In this document: one piece after another, positions 1 to 6,476 of the stretch
Layout: every line of letters begins with the position of its first letter
How positions within the stretch are numbered: the first letter of the stretch is position 1
DNA from: Bacteroidales bacterium UBA6229
Lineage (GTDB): Bacteria; Bacteroidota; Bacteroidia; Bacteroidales; F082
Assembly: GCA_002440975.1 (NCBI GenBank)
Contig: DJWN01000088.1
Coordinates: 1-7,888 of the forward strand
Direction of reading: 5' to 3'
Length of the DNA: 7,888 nucleotides
The notes under the pieces: generated by a model
Databases searched by the model: none
What the model saw: only the letters and a program-made list of their open reading frames with translations
Told to the model about the DNA's origin: nothing
Program-made: the position numbers and the translations under genes

Positions 1-1229
1 AGGATGGCTTTGCAATTACCCTTAAGAGTCAGCTGGTCTTCATCAAGGCGCGCACTGGTGAAGAGGTTTGGAATACTACCAAATTCAGTGGAACCGTAGG
101 GCAATATGTATATAAGGCTGATGATCGTTCGCTTGTTATGGTCAATTTTATGCCCGGCGGACTGATGGCATTTCTAACGGGATATAAGAACCAGATCGTC
201 CGTATCAATATGACAAACGGAGAGGTTCTTTGGGAGAATACTTACATTGGCCGTGCCGAGAAAAAGATATTAACCAAGGAATTTATTTTTGATCTGAGTG
301 TGGTAGATGATAAAGTGTTTTTGAGAATAAACGGAATACAGGTTTATGATTATAATACCGGTGCTTCACTTTGGTCAGCTGCCTTCGATTTTACGGCTGA
401 TGTGGTAAAAGGGCCTCCCGGCACTAAAAAATTTGGTGTGTATGGTGCTGTGGCCGAACCGGTTGCTGCTGGTGATGATGTGTATGTGCTTGATATGTCG
501 AACAAAAGAAATCAATACGTTAAAAAGTATGACCTGCAAACCGGCAGATTGCTCTGGACTTCTTACGAAATAAAATGAGCACGCGTTATTCCCGGAATGG
601 AAGTTATTGGTGATAAAATTGCGCTTCAAATCGGTGGGCGTGTCGAAACACAGTTTTACAGAGAGTACCGGTCGGGCGATAGCTATGTAAAAGAATGGGG
701 TGTAACCTACCCAGAGGTGAACCCTTTTGGTGTTGAAGAACTTAACACTAAGGATGGAACGCTGGCATGAGAATCGGAAAAATTCAGGAAGGGTATTACC
801 AATGCCATATTAATCGGGGATGATTATATCGTTTCGAGCGGGAAATCCTTGTACAACCTCGATATCAATACCGGAGCCGATAAGTTTGAAGTACCCGTTT
901 CCAAAGGTGGTGTGGGGCATGCTGCCCTGATCATGCCTCACAAAGAAAATATTGTGATCGTAATTGGAGATAAGGGCGTCTCAACCTTTAATGCCGACAA
1001 CGGAGAACTGTTAACCAGCGGTAATTATAAAAAGTCAAGCCTCTTCGAACGGTTTGAGGATCTTGTAATTATGAAGACAGAAAAATCTGATGTGGCAGCT
1101 TTTAATGTGGATACAGGAAAATACGAAGAATTTAAAGCACGCAAAGATTCTGGTTTTTCTCTTACCAATTATGGTGAACACCTTTTTGTTTACGAAAAAC
1201 GTGTCGTTACTAAATTAAAAACGCGATAA
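1..1229 (+). pseudogene. PQQ-like beta-propeller repeat protein, 5'-truncated by the window and interrupted by two in-frame TGA codons
   Basis: One frame (codons beginning at multiples of 3) reads as a single repeat protein from the left edge to a TAA at 1227-1229, broken only by TGA at 576-578 and 768-770. No frameshift is needed. The translation carries repeated blade-end motifs of the form [T/N/D]-G-x-x-[L/V]-W about 40-60 residues apart: TGEEVW, NGEVLW, TGASLW, TGRLLW, then DGTLA-stop, and later the degenerate TGADKF, NGELLT and TGKYEE. This pattern is typical of quinoprotein/PQQ-like eight-bladed propellers. Such proteins are usually envelope-located binding or scaffold proteins, but the N-terminus and any signal peptide lie outside the window, so location and substrate cannot be given. 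Sequence quality after each TGA is as good as before it, which implies very recent nonsense mutations, base-call errors, or readthrough. Assignment to the propeller superfamily is fairly sure; pseudogene status is less so. Confidence 0.65.
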
Positions 1230-1250
1230 TTAAGCGTTGATTTTTGGTTT

Positions 1251-1286
1251 GCGCTCCCTCGCTATCTGGCTTGGGAGTGTTTTTTT
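1251..1286 (+). terminator. Rho-independent terminator after the propeller gene
   Basis: An 8-bp stem (GCGCTCCC at 1251-1258 with GGGAGTGT at 1273-1280, two G-T wobbles) encloses a 14-nt loop and is followed by a run of seven T ending at 1286. It lies 21 nt after the propeller stop codon and separates that gene from the hox operon. Confidence 0.75.
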
Positions 1287-1321
1287 GCTGCAATTTATAT
1301 CCATTCTAAATTTTTGCTTTG

Positions 1322-1353
1322 TGTTGTGCGCTGTTCAAAAGATATTACTTTTG
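1322..1353 (+). promoter_or_regulatory. Predicted Bacteroidota-type promoter of the hox operon
   Basis: TACTTTTG at 1346-1353 matches the Bacteroidota -7 consensus TAnnTTTG exactly. A TGTTG at 1322-1326 lies 19 bp upstream and fits the TTG core of the -33 element. Transcription would start near 1358-1361, giving a leader of about 60 nt before the hoxF ATG at 1421. It sits between a terminator and hoxF, where an operon promoter is expected. The prediction is from sequence only. Confidence 0.6.
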
Positions 1354-1374
1354 TTGTGAAATAATTAACAACAA
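1351..1374. promoter_or_regulatory. 24-bp inverted repeat over the predicted hox start site, candidate operator
   Basis: Perfect 7-bp arms, TTGTTGT (1351-1357) and ACAACAA (1368-1374), are separated by 10 bp. The core reads TGTGA-N6-TAACA, one base from the classical CRP/FNR-family palindrome TGTGA-N6-TCACA. The dyad overlaps the end of the predicted -7 element and the likely start site, so a bound protein would more probably repress than activate this promoter. The regulator is unknown and none is encoded in the window. Confidence 0.45.
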
Positions 1375-1420
1375 TTAATAATTCGTTGTATCTAAACCAT
1401 AAACCACAAAATATCACTTC

Positions 1421-3229
1421 ATGGAAAACACCGTTAAGCAAATAGTTGAGAAGTACAACACCAATCGAAACCGATTGATGGACATGCTTATTGACATTCA
1501 GGAAAGTGAGGGTTATATCAGCAGGGATGCCATAGCTACACTTTCGCAACTGTTGGAGATGTCGCAGGCTGATGTGGAACAAACCCTCAGTTTTTATCAT
1601 TTTTTCAGCACCAAACCACGAGGCAAGTATGCGGTTTACCTCAACAATAGTCCGGTAGCTTATATGTTTGGTCGTGAGGCTATTAAAGAAGCCTTCGAGA
1701 AATCGGCAGGAGTCAGATTTGGTGAAGTAACCTCCGACGGGAAGATTGGTTTGTTTGATACGGCCTGTATCGGGATGAACGACCAGGAGCCCGCTGCCAT
1801 CATCAATAATATGGTGTTCACACGCCTTACGCCTTATCGGGTGCGGGAGCTTGTGAAAATGATGAAAGAAGACAAGCCAATTGAAGAACTGAGGAAAGAA
1901 AGCTTTGGCGATGGCAAAAATTACCTGCCAAGTTTGCGTTCGATGGTTTCCAGCAATATCCGCCGTAAGGGGATGATCCTTTCTGATGATTACCATTTTG
2001 GGACAGTGCTTAGGGAAAAGCTTCCCACCCTTTCGCCCGAAGGAGTGATAGGCGAGATCAAGCATTCTGCTATCAGGGGTAGAGGAGGAGCTGGATTCCC
2101 CACCGGTTTAAAATGGGAATTTTGCCGTCGCGCCAAAGGTGATAAGCATTATGTGGTTTGTAATGCAGATGAAGGCGAGCCGGGCACTTTCAAAGATCGT
2201 GTGATTCTCACCGAAAAGCCTGAGCTGGTTTTTGAAGGAATGGCACTGGCGGGTTATGCCATTGGCGGCGAAGAGGGAATCTTATATATCAGGTACGAAT
2301 ACCGTTATATGAAGGACTATCTGGAAGAGGTGCTCCACAAAATGCGGAAAGAAGGCCTGTTAGGAACCAACATCAGCGGAATCGAAGGATTTAATTTTGA
2401 TATTCGGATTCAGTTTGGTGCAGGTGCTTATGTCTGTGGCGAAGAATCGGCCCTGCTCGAATCGCTCGAAGGCAAACGAGGCGAACCACGCGATAAACCT
2501 CCATTCCCGGTTGAGAGAGGATATCTGGGCTATCCCACAATCATCAATAATGTAGAGACTTTTGCAACGGCTGTTCGCATTGTGCAAAATGGTGGTGAAT
2601 GGTTTACGCAGTTCGGTACAGATGATTCCACAGGAACAAAAATCTTAAGTATCTCGGGCGATTGCATGTTCCCTGGTGTTTACGAAGTGAACTGGGGATT
2701 CAATGTGGAAGACATGCTCGATATGGTTGGAGCCTACGATGTGCAAGCTGTTCAGGTAGGCGGACCATCGGGAACCCTGATTGGGCCGGACGAGTTTCAT
2801 CGTACCCTGGGTTATTCTGACCTTTCGACGGGTGGCTCCATGATTATCTTTGGCAAACAGCGGAATCTGCTTCGCGATGTGGTGGTTAATTTCATGGAAT
2901 TTTTCATTGACGAATCATGTGGCTCATGCAGCACATGCCGTAATATGACCCAGGTGATGAATAATAAACTGAAGAAGATTCTCGCCGGAAAAGGGGTGGC
3001 CAACGACTTGAAAGACCTTAAGGAATGGGGCAGGGTGCTCAATGCCAGTCGCTGCGGCTTAGGCCAAACGGCTGCCAACCCGATAATCAGCAGTCTTAAA
3101 AATTTCAGGCCTCTGTACGAAGCTCTGTTGCAGAAAGACAAAGATTTCGATGAAGGATTTGATCTCGAAAAATCAGTGCAGGCATCCTGCAGCTATGTTG
3201 GCCGCGTGCCGGTTTTTAATCACCATTAG
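1421..3229 (+). CDS. hoxF: HoxF, diaphorase subunit of NAD-linked [NiFe]-hydrogenase (NuoE-NuoF fusion)
   Basis: HoxF is the NAD(H)-reacting flavoprotein of the soluble bidirectional hydrogenase, passing electrons between HoxU and NAD+ in the cytoplasm. The 602-aa product has a NuoE-like domain (about 1-160) and a NuoF-like domain (about 170-570). Visible sites are the FMN loop GRGGAGFPTGLKW (220-232), the NAD(H)-binding stretch starting GAGAYVCGEESA (from 333), and a [4Fe-4S] site at Cys500, Cys503, Cys506 and Cys545. In the N-terminal domain the usual four [2Fe-2S] ligand positions read Asn75, Ala80, Cys116 and Asn120, so that cluster is probably absent. The fusion explains why no hoxE is present. 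As I recall, C. necator HoxF is the same length. An in-frame TAA at 1400-1402 makes ATG 1421 the first possible start. There is no Shine-Dalgarno sequence; the leader is A-rich. It is the first gene of the operon and ends in TAG. Confidence 0.95.
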   Translation: MENTVKQIVEKYNTNRNRLMDMLIDIQESEGYISRDAIATLSQLLEMSQADVEQTLSFYHFFSTKPRGKYAVYLNNSPVAYMFGREAIKEAFEKSAGVRFGEVTSDGKIGLFDTACIGMNDQEPAAIINNMVFTRLTPYRVRELVKMMKEDKPIEELRKESFGDGKNYLPSLRSMVSSNIRRKGMILSDDYHFGTVLREKLPTLSPEGVIGEIKHSAIRGRGGAGFPTGLKWEFCRRAKGDKHYVVCNADEGEPGTFKDRVILTEKPELVFEGMALAGYAIGGEEGILYIRYEYRYMKDYLEEVLHKMRKEGLLGTNISGIEGFNFDIRIQFGAGAYVCGEESALLESLEGKRGEPRDKPPFPVERGYLGYPTIINNVETFATAVRIVQNGGEWFTQFGTDDSTGTKILSISGDCMFPGVYEVNWGFNVEDMLDMVGAYDVQAVQVGGPSGTLIGPDEFHRTLGYSDLSTGGSMIIFGKQRNLLRDVVVNFMEFFIDESCGSCSTCRNMTQVMNNKLKKILAGKGVANDLKDLKEWGRVLNASRCGLGQTAANPIISSLKNFRPLYEALLQKDKDFDEGFDLEKSVQASCSYVGRVPVFNHH

Positions 3230-3255
3230 TCACAAACTAGAAAAATCTGAATATC

Positions 3256-3951
3256 ATGAGTAATCTGATAAAGTTTAAAATAGATGGCAAGGAATGTATG
3301 GCCGAAGCAGGCAAATTTATCGTTGACGCTGCTGCCGACAATGGCATTTATATTCCTACACTTTGTAATATGAAAGGCGTAAAACCAAAAGGTGCCTGTC
3401 GCATTTGTTCGGTAAGAATCAATGGCCGTTTGATGACATCTTGCACCACTCCCGTAGCAGATGGAATGGAGATAGAGTCGAATTCGACTGACATACAGGA
3501 TTTACGCAAATCCATCATCGAGCTGTTGTTCGTGAGTGGCAATCATTTTTGCCCGGCCTGCGAAAAAAGCGGTAATTGCGAATTGCAGGCACTGGCCTAT
3601 CGCTATCAGATGATGGTGCCACGTTATCCGTACGAGTTTCCGATGAAACCCGTGGATGCCAGCTCACCAAGGATCATCAAGGATCAGAACCGTTGTATCT
3701 TTTGTAAACGCTGCATCAAGACTATCAAAGATGAGACCGGACGTTCGTATTTTGTGTTCAGAAACAGGGGCCATAAGCTCGAAGTGGTTCTGGACGAAGA
3801 AATGGGAAAAACCATCAACAGTGCCACAGCACATCTGGCGATGGAAAACTGTCCGGTAGGTTCAATCCTTGTGAAAGAAAAAGGATTTGATACCCCCATC
3901 GGAAAACGCAAATATGATAAGGAACCCATTGGAAGCGATATTAAACTCTAA
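3256..3951 (+). CDS. hoxU: HoxU, iron-sulfur electron-transfer subunit of NAD-linked hydrogenase
   Basis: HoxU links HoxYH to HoxF and corresponds to the N-terminal part of complex I NuoG. The 231-aa protein shows a ferredoxin-type [2Fe-2S] site at Cys37, Cys48, Cys51 and Cys63. A second cluster motif of the NuoG N3 class follows at His97, Cys99, Cys102 and Cys108, within NHFCPACEKSGNC. A ferredoxin-like [4Fe-4S] site is formed by Cys147, Cys150, Cys153 and Cys199. All ligands are intact, giving a continuous cluster wire. The length is as expected for stand-alone HoxU and much shorter than NuoG, so it is not a complex I subunit. The start ATG lies 26 nt after the hoxF stop with no clear Shine-Dalgarno sequence. 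No signal peptide is seen, so the protein is cytoplasmic. Confidence 0.95.
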   Translation: MSNLIKFKIDGKECMAEAGKFIVDAAADNGIYIPTLCNMKGVKPKGACRICSVRINGRLMTSCTTPVADGMEIESNSTDIQDLRKSIIELLFVSGNHFCPACEKSGNCELQALAYRYQMMVPRYPYEFPMKPVDASSPRIIKDQNRCIFCKRCIKTIKDETGRSYFVFRNRGHKLEVVLDEEMGKTINSATAHLAMENCPVGSILVKEKGFDTPIGKRKYDKEPIGSDIKL

Positions 3952-3956
3952 TAAAC

Positions 3957-3962
3957 GGGAGG
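3957..3962 (+). promoter_or_regulatory. Strong Shine-Dalgarno sequence that fixes the hoxY start
   Basis: GGGAGG lies 8 nt before the ATG at 3971, in the 19-nt gap after the hoxU stop. It is the only good ribosome binding site in the operon. It decides against the longer reading frame that begins at 3887 inside hoxU. Confidence 0.8.
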
Positions 3963-3970
3963 AAAAAACT

Positions 3971-4519
3971 ATGAGCAAACCTGTAGTAGCAACAACATCA
4001 TTGGCCGGCTGTTTTGGCTGCCATATGTCATTACTGGATATAGATGAACGGATATTAACACTGATTGAACTGGTTGAGTTTAACAAATCTCCTGTGGATG
4101 ACATCAAAACTTTTACCAAAGCTGTTGATATCGGCTTGATAGAAGGGGGGGTATGCAACAGCGAAAATGTAGAGGTGTTAAAATCTTTTCGTAAGCATTG
4201 CAAAATATTGGTCTCTGTAGGCGAATGTGCCATAATGGGAGGCCTGCCAGCCTTACGCAATGGCATTCCGGTTGAGGAATGTCTGCACGAGGCATACATC
4301 GGCGGACCCACTGTACAGCTCAACAAGGATGGCATTATGCCGAATGATGATGAGCTTCCGATGTTACTGGACAAGGTATATCCATGTCACGAAATTGTAA
4401 AAATAGACTACTTCCTGCCGGGCTGCCCACCACGCGCCGATCTGATCTGGGATGCCCTGGTGGCATTGGTAACAGGCGATCCGATGAAATTGCCCTATGA
4501 AGTTGTAAAATTTGATTAA
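3971..4519 (+). CDS. hoxY: HoxY, small subunit of NAD-linked [NiFe]-hydrogenase
   Basis: HoxY carries the proximal [4Fe-4S] cluster that takes electrons from the Ni-Fe site of HoxH and hands them to HoxU. The 182-aa product has the expected ligands: Cys14 and Cys17 (GCFGC), Cys86 (GEC) and Cys152 (GCPP). It lacks the C-terminal medial and distal cluster domain of membrane-bound and periplasmic hydrogenases, and has no Tat signal, so it is a cytoplasmic group 3 small subunit. Known structures of this family have a second FMN bound at HoxY; that cannot be confirmed by eye here. The frame stays open upstream to 3887, but the ATG at 3971 has a strong ribosome binding site and gives an N-terminus (MSKPVVATTSLAGC) that starts directly with the conserved first strand. 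A G7 run at 4145-4151 lies in the gene without disturbing the frame. Confidence 0.95.
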   Translation: MSKPVVATTSLAGCFGCHMSLLDIDERILTLIELVEFNKSPVDDIKTFTKAVDIGLIEGGVCNSENVEVLKSFRKHCKILVSVGECAIMGGLPALRNGIPVEECLHEAYIGGPTVQLNKDGIMPNDDELPMLLDKVYPCHEIVKIDYFLPGCPPRADLIWDALVALVTGDPMKLPYEVVKFD

Positions 4520-4536
4520 GCTAAAACTACTGAATT

Positions 4537-5991
4537 ATGTCAAAGAAAATAACCATAGAACCTGTAACCCGTGTGGAAGGCCACGGAAAAGTTACTATCC
4601 ACATGGATGCACAGGGTAATATCCAGCAAAGTCGCTTGCATATTGTTGAATTTCGCGGATTTGAACGTTTTGTTCAGGGACGGCCCTATTGGGAGGCTCC
4701 TGTGCTGGTACAACGCCTGTGTGGTATTTGTCCGGTAAGTCACCATCTGGCTGCTGCCAAAGCCCTTGATGTGATCGTGGGTGCCGGCACCGGAGATGGC
4801 CTTACGCCAACGGGCGAAAAAATGCGCCGCCTGATGCATTACGGCCAGTTTTTCCAATCTCATGCCCTGCATTTCTTTCACCTGAGTGCACCCGACTTTC
4901 TGTTTGGCGTTGATGGCGATCCGGCCACTCGCAATATCATTGGTATTGCACTTACCAACCCCGAACTGGCAGTGCAGGGTGTGATGATGCGTAAATTTGG
5001 TCAGGAAATTATCAGGGCCACTGCAGGTAAAAAGATTCACGGTACGGGTGCTATCCCTGGTGGTATCAACAAAAACCTGAGTATCGAAGAACGTGATGAG
5101 TTTTTGAAAGGTGCTGATCCGCTCAATGCCGACAAAATGGTAAGCTGGGCCGAAGAAGCCTTGGATTTCTTTAAGAAATACTATTTTGCTAATAAGGATT
5201 TTGTAGATAACTTCTCTTATTTCCCCAGCAATCACCTGAGTTTGGTTCGCAAAGACGGTGCCCTGGATATTTATCATGGGGTGCTTAGGGCAGTAGATGC
5301 TGATGGAAAGAAAATCTTGCATGATGTTGATTATCAGGATTATGACAAGTACATCGAAGAAGAGGTACGCAGCTGGAGTTATATGAAGTTTCCTTACCTG
5401 AAAGAATTTGGTAAGGAAAAAGGCTGGTATCGCGTTGGGCCGCTGGCACGTTTGAATACCGCTGATTTTATCCCCACACCTCTGGCTCAAAAAGAGTTTG
5501 AAGCCTATAAAGCCCTCACCAATGGCAAGCCGAACAACCATTGTCTGCATATGCATTATGCCCGGTTGATCGAAACACTTCATGCTGCTGAGATGATTCG
5601 CGAATTGCTCAACGATCCCGATCTGCTTGGGGATGATCTGGTGATCAAAGGTGAAAAACGCAAAGAAGGCGTTGGATTGATCGAAGCACCGCGCGGAACA
5701 CTTTTCCACCATTACCGGATCAACGACAATGACCAGATAGAAATGGCAAACCTCATCGTTTCAACAACAAACAACAATGAGCCGATGAATAAGGCTGTGA
5801 ATAACGTTGCCAAATCGGTGATGACCGGAAAAGAGGTGATCACGGAAGGAATGATGAATGCCGTGGAGGTTGCCATCCGGGCTTATGATCCCTGTTTGAG
5901 TTGTGCCACACACGCCCTCGGAAAAATGCCGTTAGAGCTTACCTTTGTGGGGCCAGATGATCAAATACTGGATCGTAAGCGCTCGCATTGA
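4537..5991 (+). CDS. hoxH: HoxH, catalytic large subunit of NAD-linked [NiFe]-hydrogenase
   Basis: HoxH holds the Ni-Fe(CN)2CO site where H2 is split or formed. In the 484-aa precursor the L1 motif RLCGICPVSHH (60-70) supplies Cys62 and Cys65 and the conserved His69. The L2 motif DPCLSCATH (451-459) supplies Cys453 and Cys456. Glu14 (VEGHG) is the usual conserved acidic residue, and Arg386 in EAPRG is the conserved active-site arginine. After His459 comes a 25-residue extension beginning ALGKMP, the substrate of the maturation endopeptidase encoded next. The L1 and L2 wording closely resembles group 3d enzymes of the C. necator type. Ligands are cysteine, not selenocysteine. The ATG is 17 nt after hoxY. 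The gene ends with TGA, immediately followed by a second TGA in the same frame, and this stop shares one base with the start of the protease gene. Confidence 0.97.
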   Translation: MSKKITIEPVTRVEGHGKVTIHMDAQGNIQQSRLHIVEFRGFERFVQGRPYWEAPVLVQRLCGICPVSHHLAAAKALDVIVGAGTGDGLTPTGEKMRRLMHYGQFFQSHALHFFHLSAPDFLFGVDGDPATRNIIGIALTNPELAVQGVMMRKFGQEIIRATAGKKIHGTGAIPGGINKNLSIEERDEFLKGADPLNADKMVSWAEEALDFFKKYYFANKDFVDNFSYFPSNHLSLVRKDGALDIYHGVLRAVDADGKKILHDVDYQDYDKYIEEEVRSWSYMKFPYLKEFGKEKGWYRVGPLARLNTADFIPTPLAQKEFEAYKALTNGKPNNHCLHMHYARLIETLHAAEMIRELLNDPDLLGDDLVIKGEKRKEGVGLIEAPRGTLFHHYRINDNDQIEMANLIVSTTNNNEPMNKAVNNVAKSVMTGKEVITEGMMNAVEVAIRAYDPCLSCATHALGKMPLELTFVGPDDQILDRKRSH

Positions 5992-6461
5992 TGAACCAAA
6001 AACCATCTATATTAATTTTTGGATACGGCAACCCGGGCCGTCAGGACGATGGCCTGGGAGCCGCATTCATCGATAGGATGGAGCAATGGGTCGAAAACAG
6101 TGCCTTTAAAAATATTACGCTCGATACCAATTACCAGTTAAATATTGAAGATGCCGAGCAGATTGCAGCGTATGATCTGGTTTATTTTGTTGATGCAAGC
6201 ATAGAACCTATCGAGCAATTCAGCTTCACTAAAGTAGAACCCTCGGATGCAAAAGTAGAATTTACCATGCATGCCGTATCTCCGTCTTTTGTATTAGATT
6301 TGTGTCAGAAACTTTTTTCGAAAACGCCCGATACCTGGCTTTTACATTTGAAAGGCTACCATTGGGAGTTTGAAGAGAAATTGAGCGAAGAAGCAAAAAC
6401 TAATCTGGAGGCTGCTTTGGAATTTTTTCAGCAACATCTGATAAAAAAATTGAATAACTAA
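5991..6461 (+). CDS. hoxW: HoxW-type hydrogenase maturation endopeptidase
   Basis: This nickel-sensing protease of the HybD/HycI/HoxW family cuts the C-terminal extension from the HoxH precursor once nickel is in place. The 156-aa protein has the family N-terminus ILIFGYGNPGRQDDGLG (7-23). The three expected metal-binding positions are Asp20 (Glu16 in HybD), Asp68 in the FVDAS stretch, and His94 in MHAVSP. The NxxRxDDG form of the first motif fits proteases that serve cytoplasmic NAD-linked hydrogenases. I place the start at ATG 5991, which overlaps the hoxH stop by one base (TGATG) and suggests translational coupling with its substrate. A TTG one codon earlier (5988) is possible but less likely. 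The C-terminal half is less conserved. Assignment to HoxW rather than another subfamily rests mainly on gene order. Confidence 0.9.
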   Translation: MNQKPSILIFGYGNPGRQDDGLGAAFIDRMEQWVENSAFKNITLDTNYQLNIEDAEQIAAYDLVYFVDASIEPIEQFSFTKVEPSDAKVEFTMHAVSPSFVLDLCQKLFSKTPDTWLLHLKGYHWEFEEKLSEEAKTNLEAALEFFQQHLIKKLNN

Positions 6462-6476
6462 TTAAAACCAATTCTT

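Noticed and set aside
576..770. Selenocysteine at the two TGA codons
   Set aside because: The places match Arg/Lys/Gly-type and Trp positions of the propeller repeat, not Cys, and no convincing SECIS-like hairpin follows.
1..1229. Alternative genetic code with TGA as Trp across the window
   Set aside because: The six downstream genes use TGG for Trp and have no internal TGA, and hoxH needs TGA as a stop for a normal C-terminus. The first TGA in the propeller gene is not at an evident Trp position.
1295..2065. 256-codon open frame on the - strand across the hoxF promoter and 5' end
   Set aside because: It overlaps a well-supported gene and promoter, and its translation shows no recognisable domain.
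1421..3951. hoxF-hoxU as part of a respiratory complex I (nuoEFG)
   Set aside because: The NuoE-NuoF fusion, the short HoxU without the NuoG C-terminal domain, and the directly following hydrogenase subunits identify the NAD-linked hydrogenase.
3887..3970. 28-residue N-terminal extension of HoxY
   Set aside because: It overlaps the end of hoxU, has no ribosome binding site and no family similarity. ATG 3971 has a strong Shine-Dalgarno sequence and the expected N-terminus.
4540..5712. 390-codon open frame on the - strand inside hoxH
   Set aside because: It is a mirror of hoxH codon use. The + strand protein has all HoxH motifs, and the - strand translation shows no family pattern, no ribosome binding site and no operon logic.
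5988..5990. TTG start for HoxW
   Set aside because: An ATG follows directly at 5991 and gives the same protein without one extra residue.
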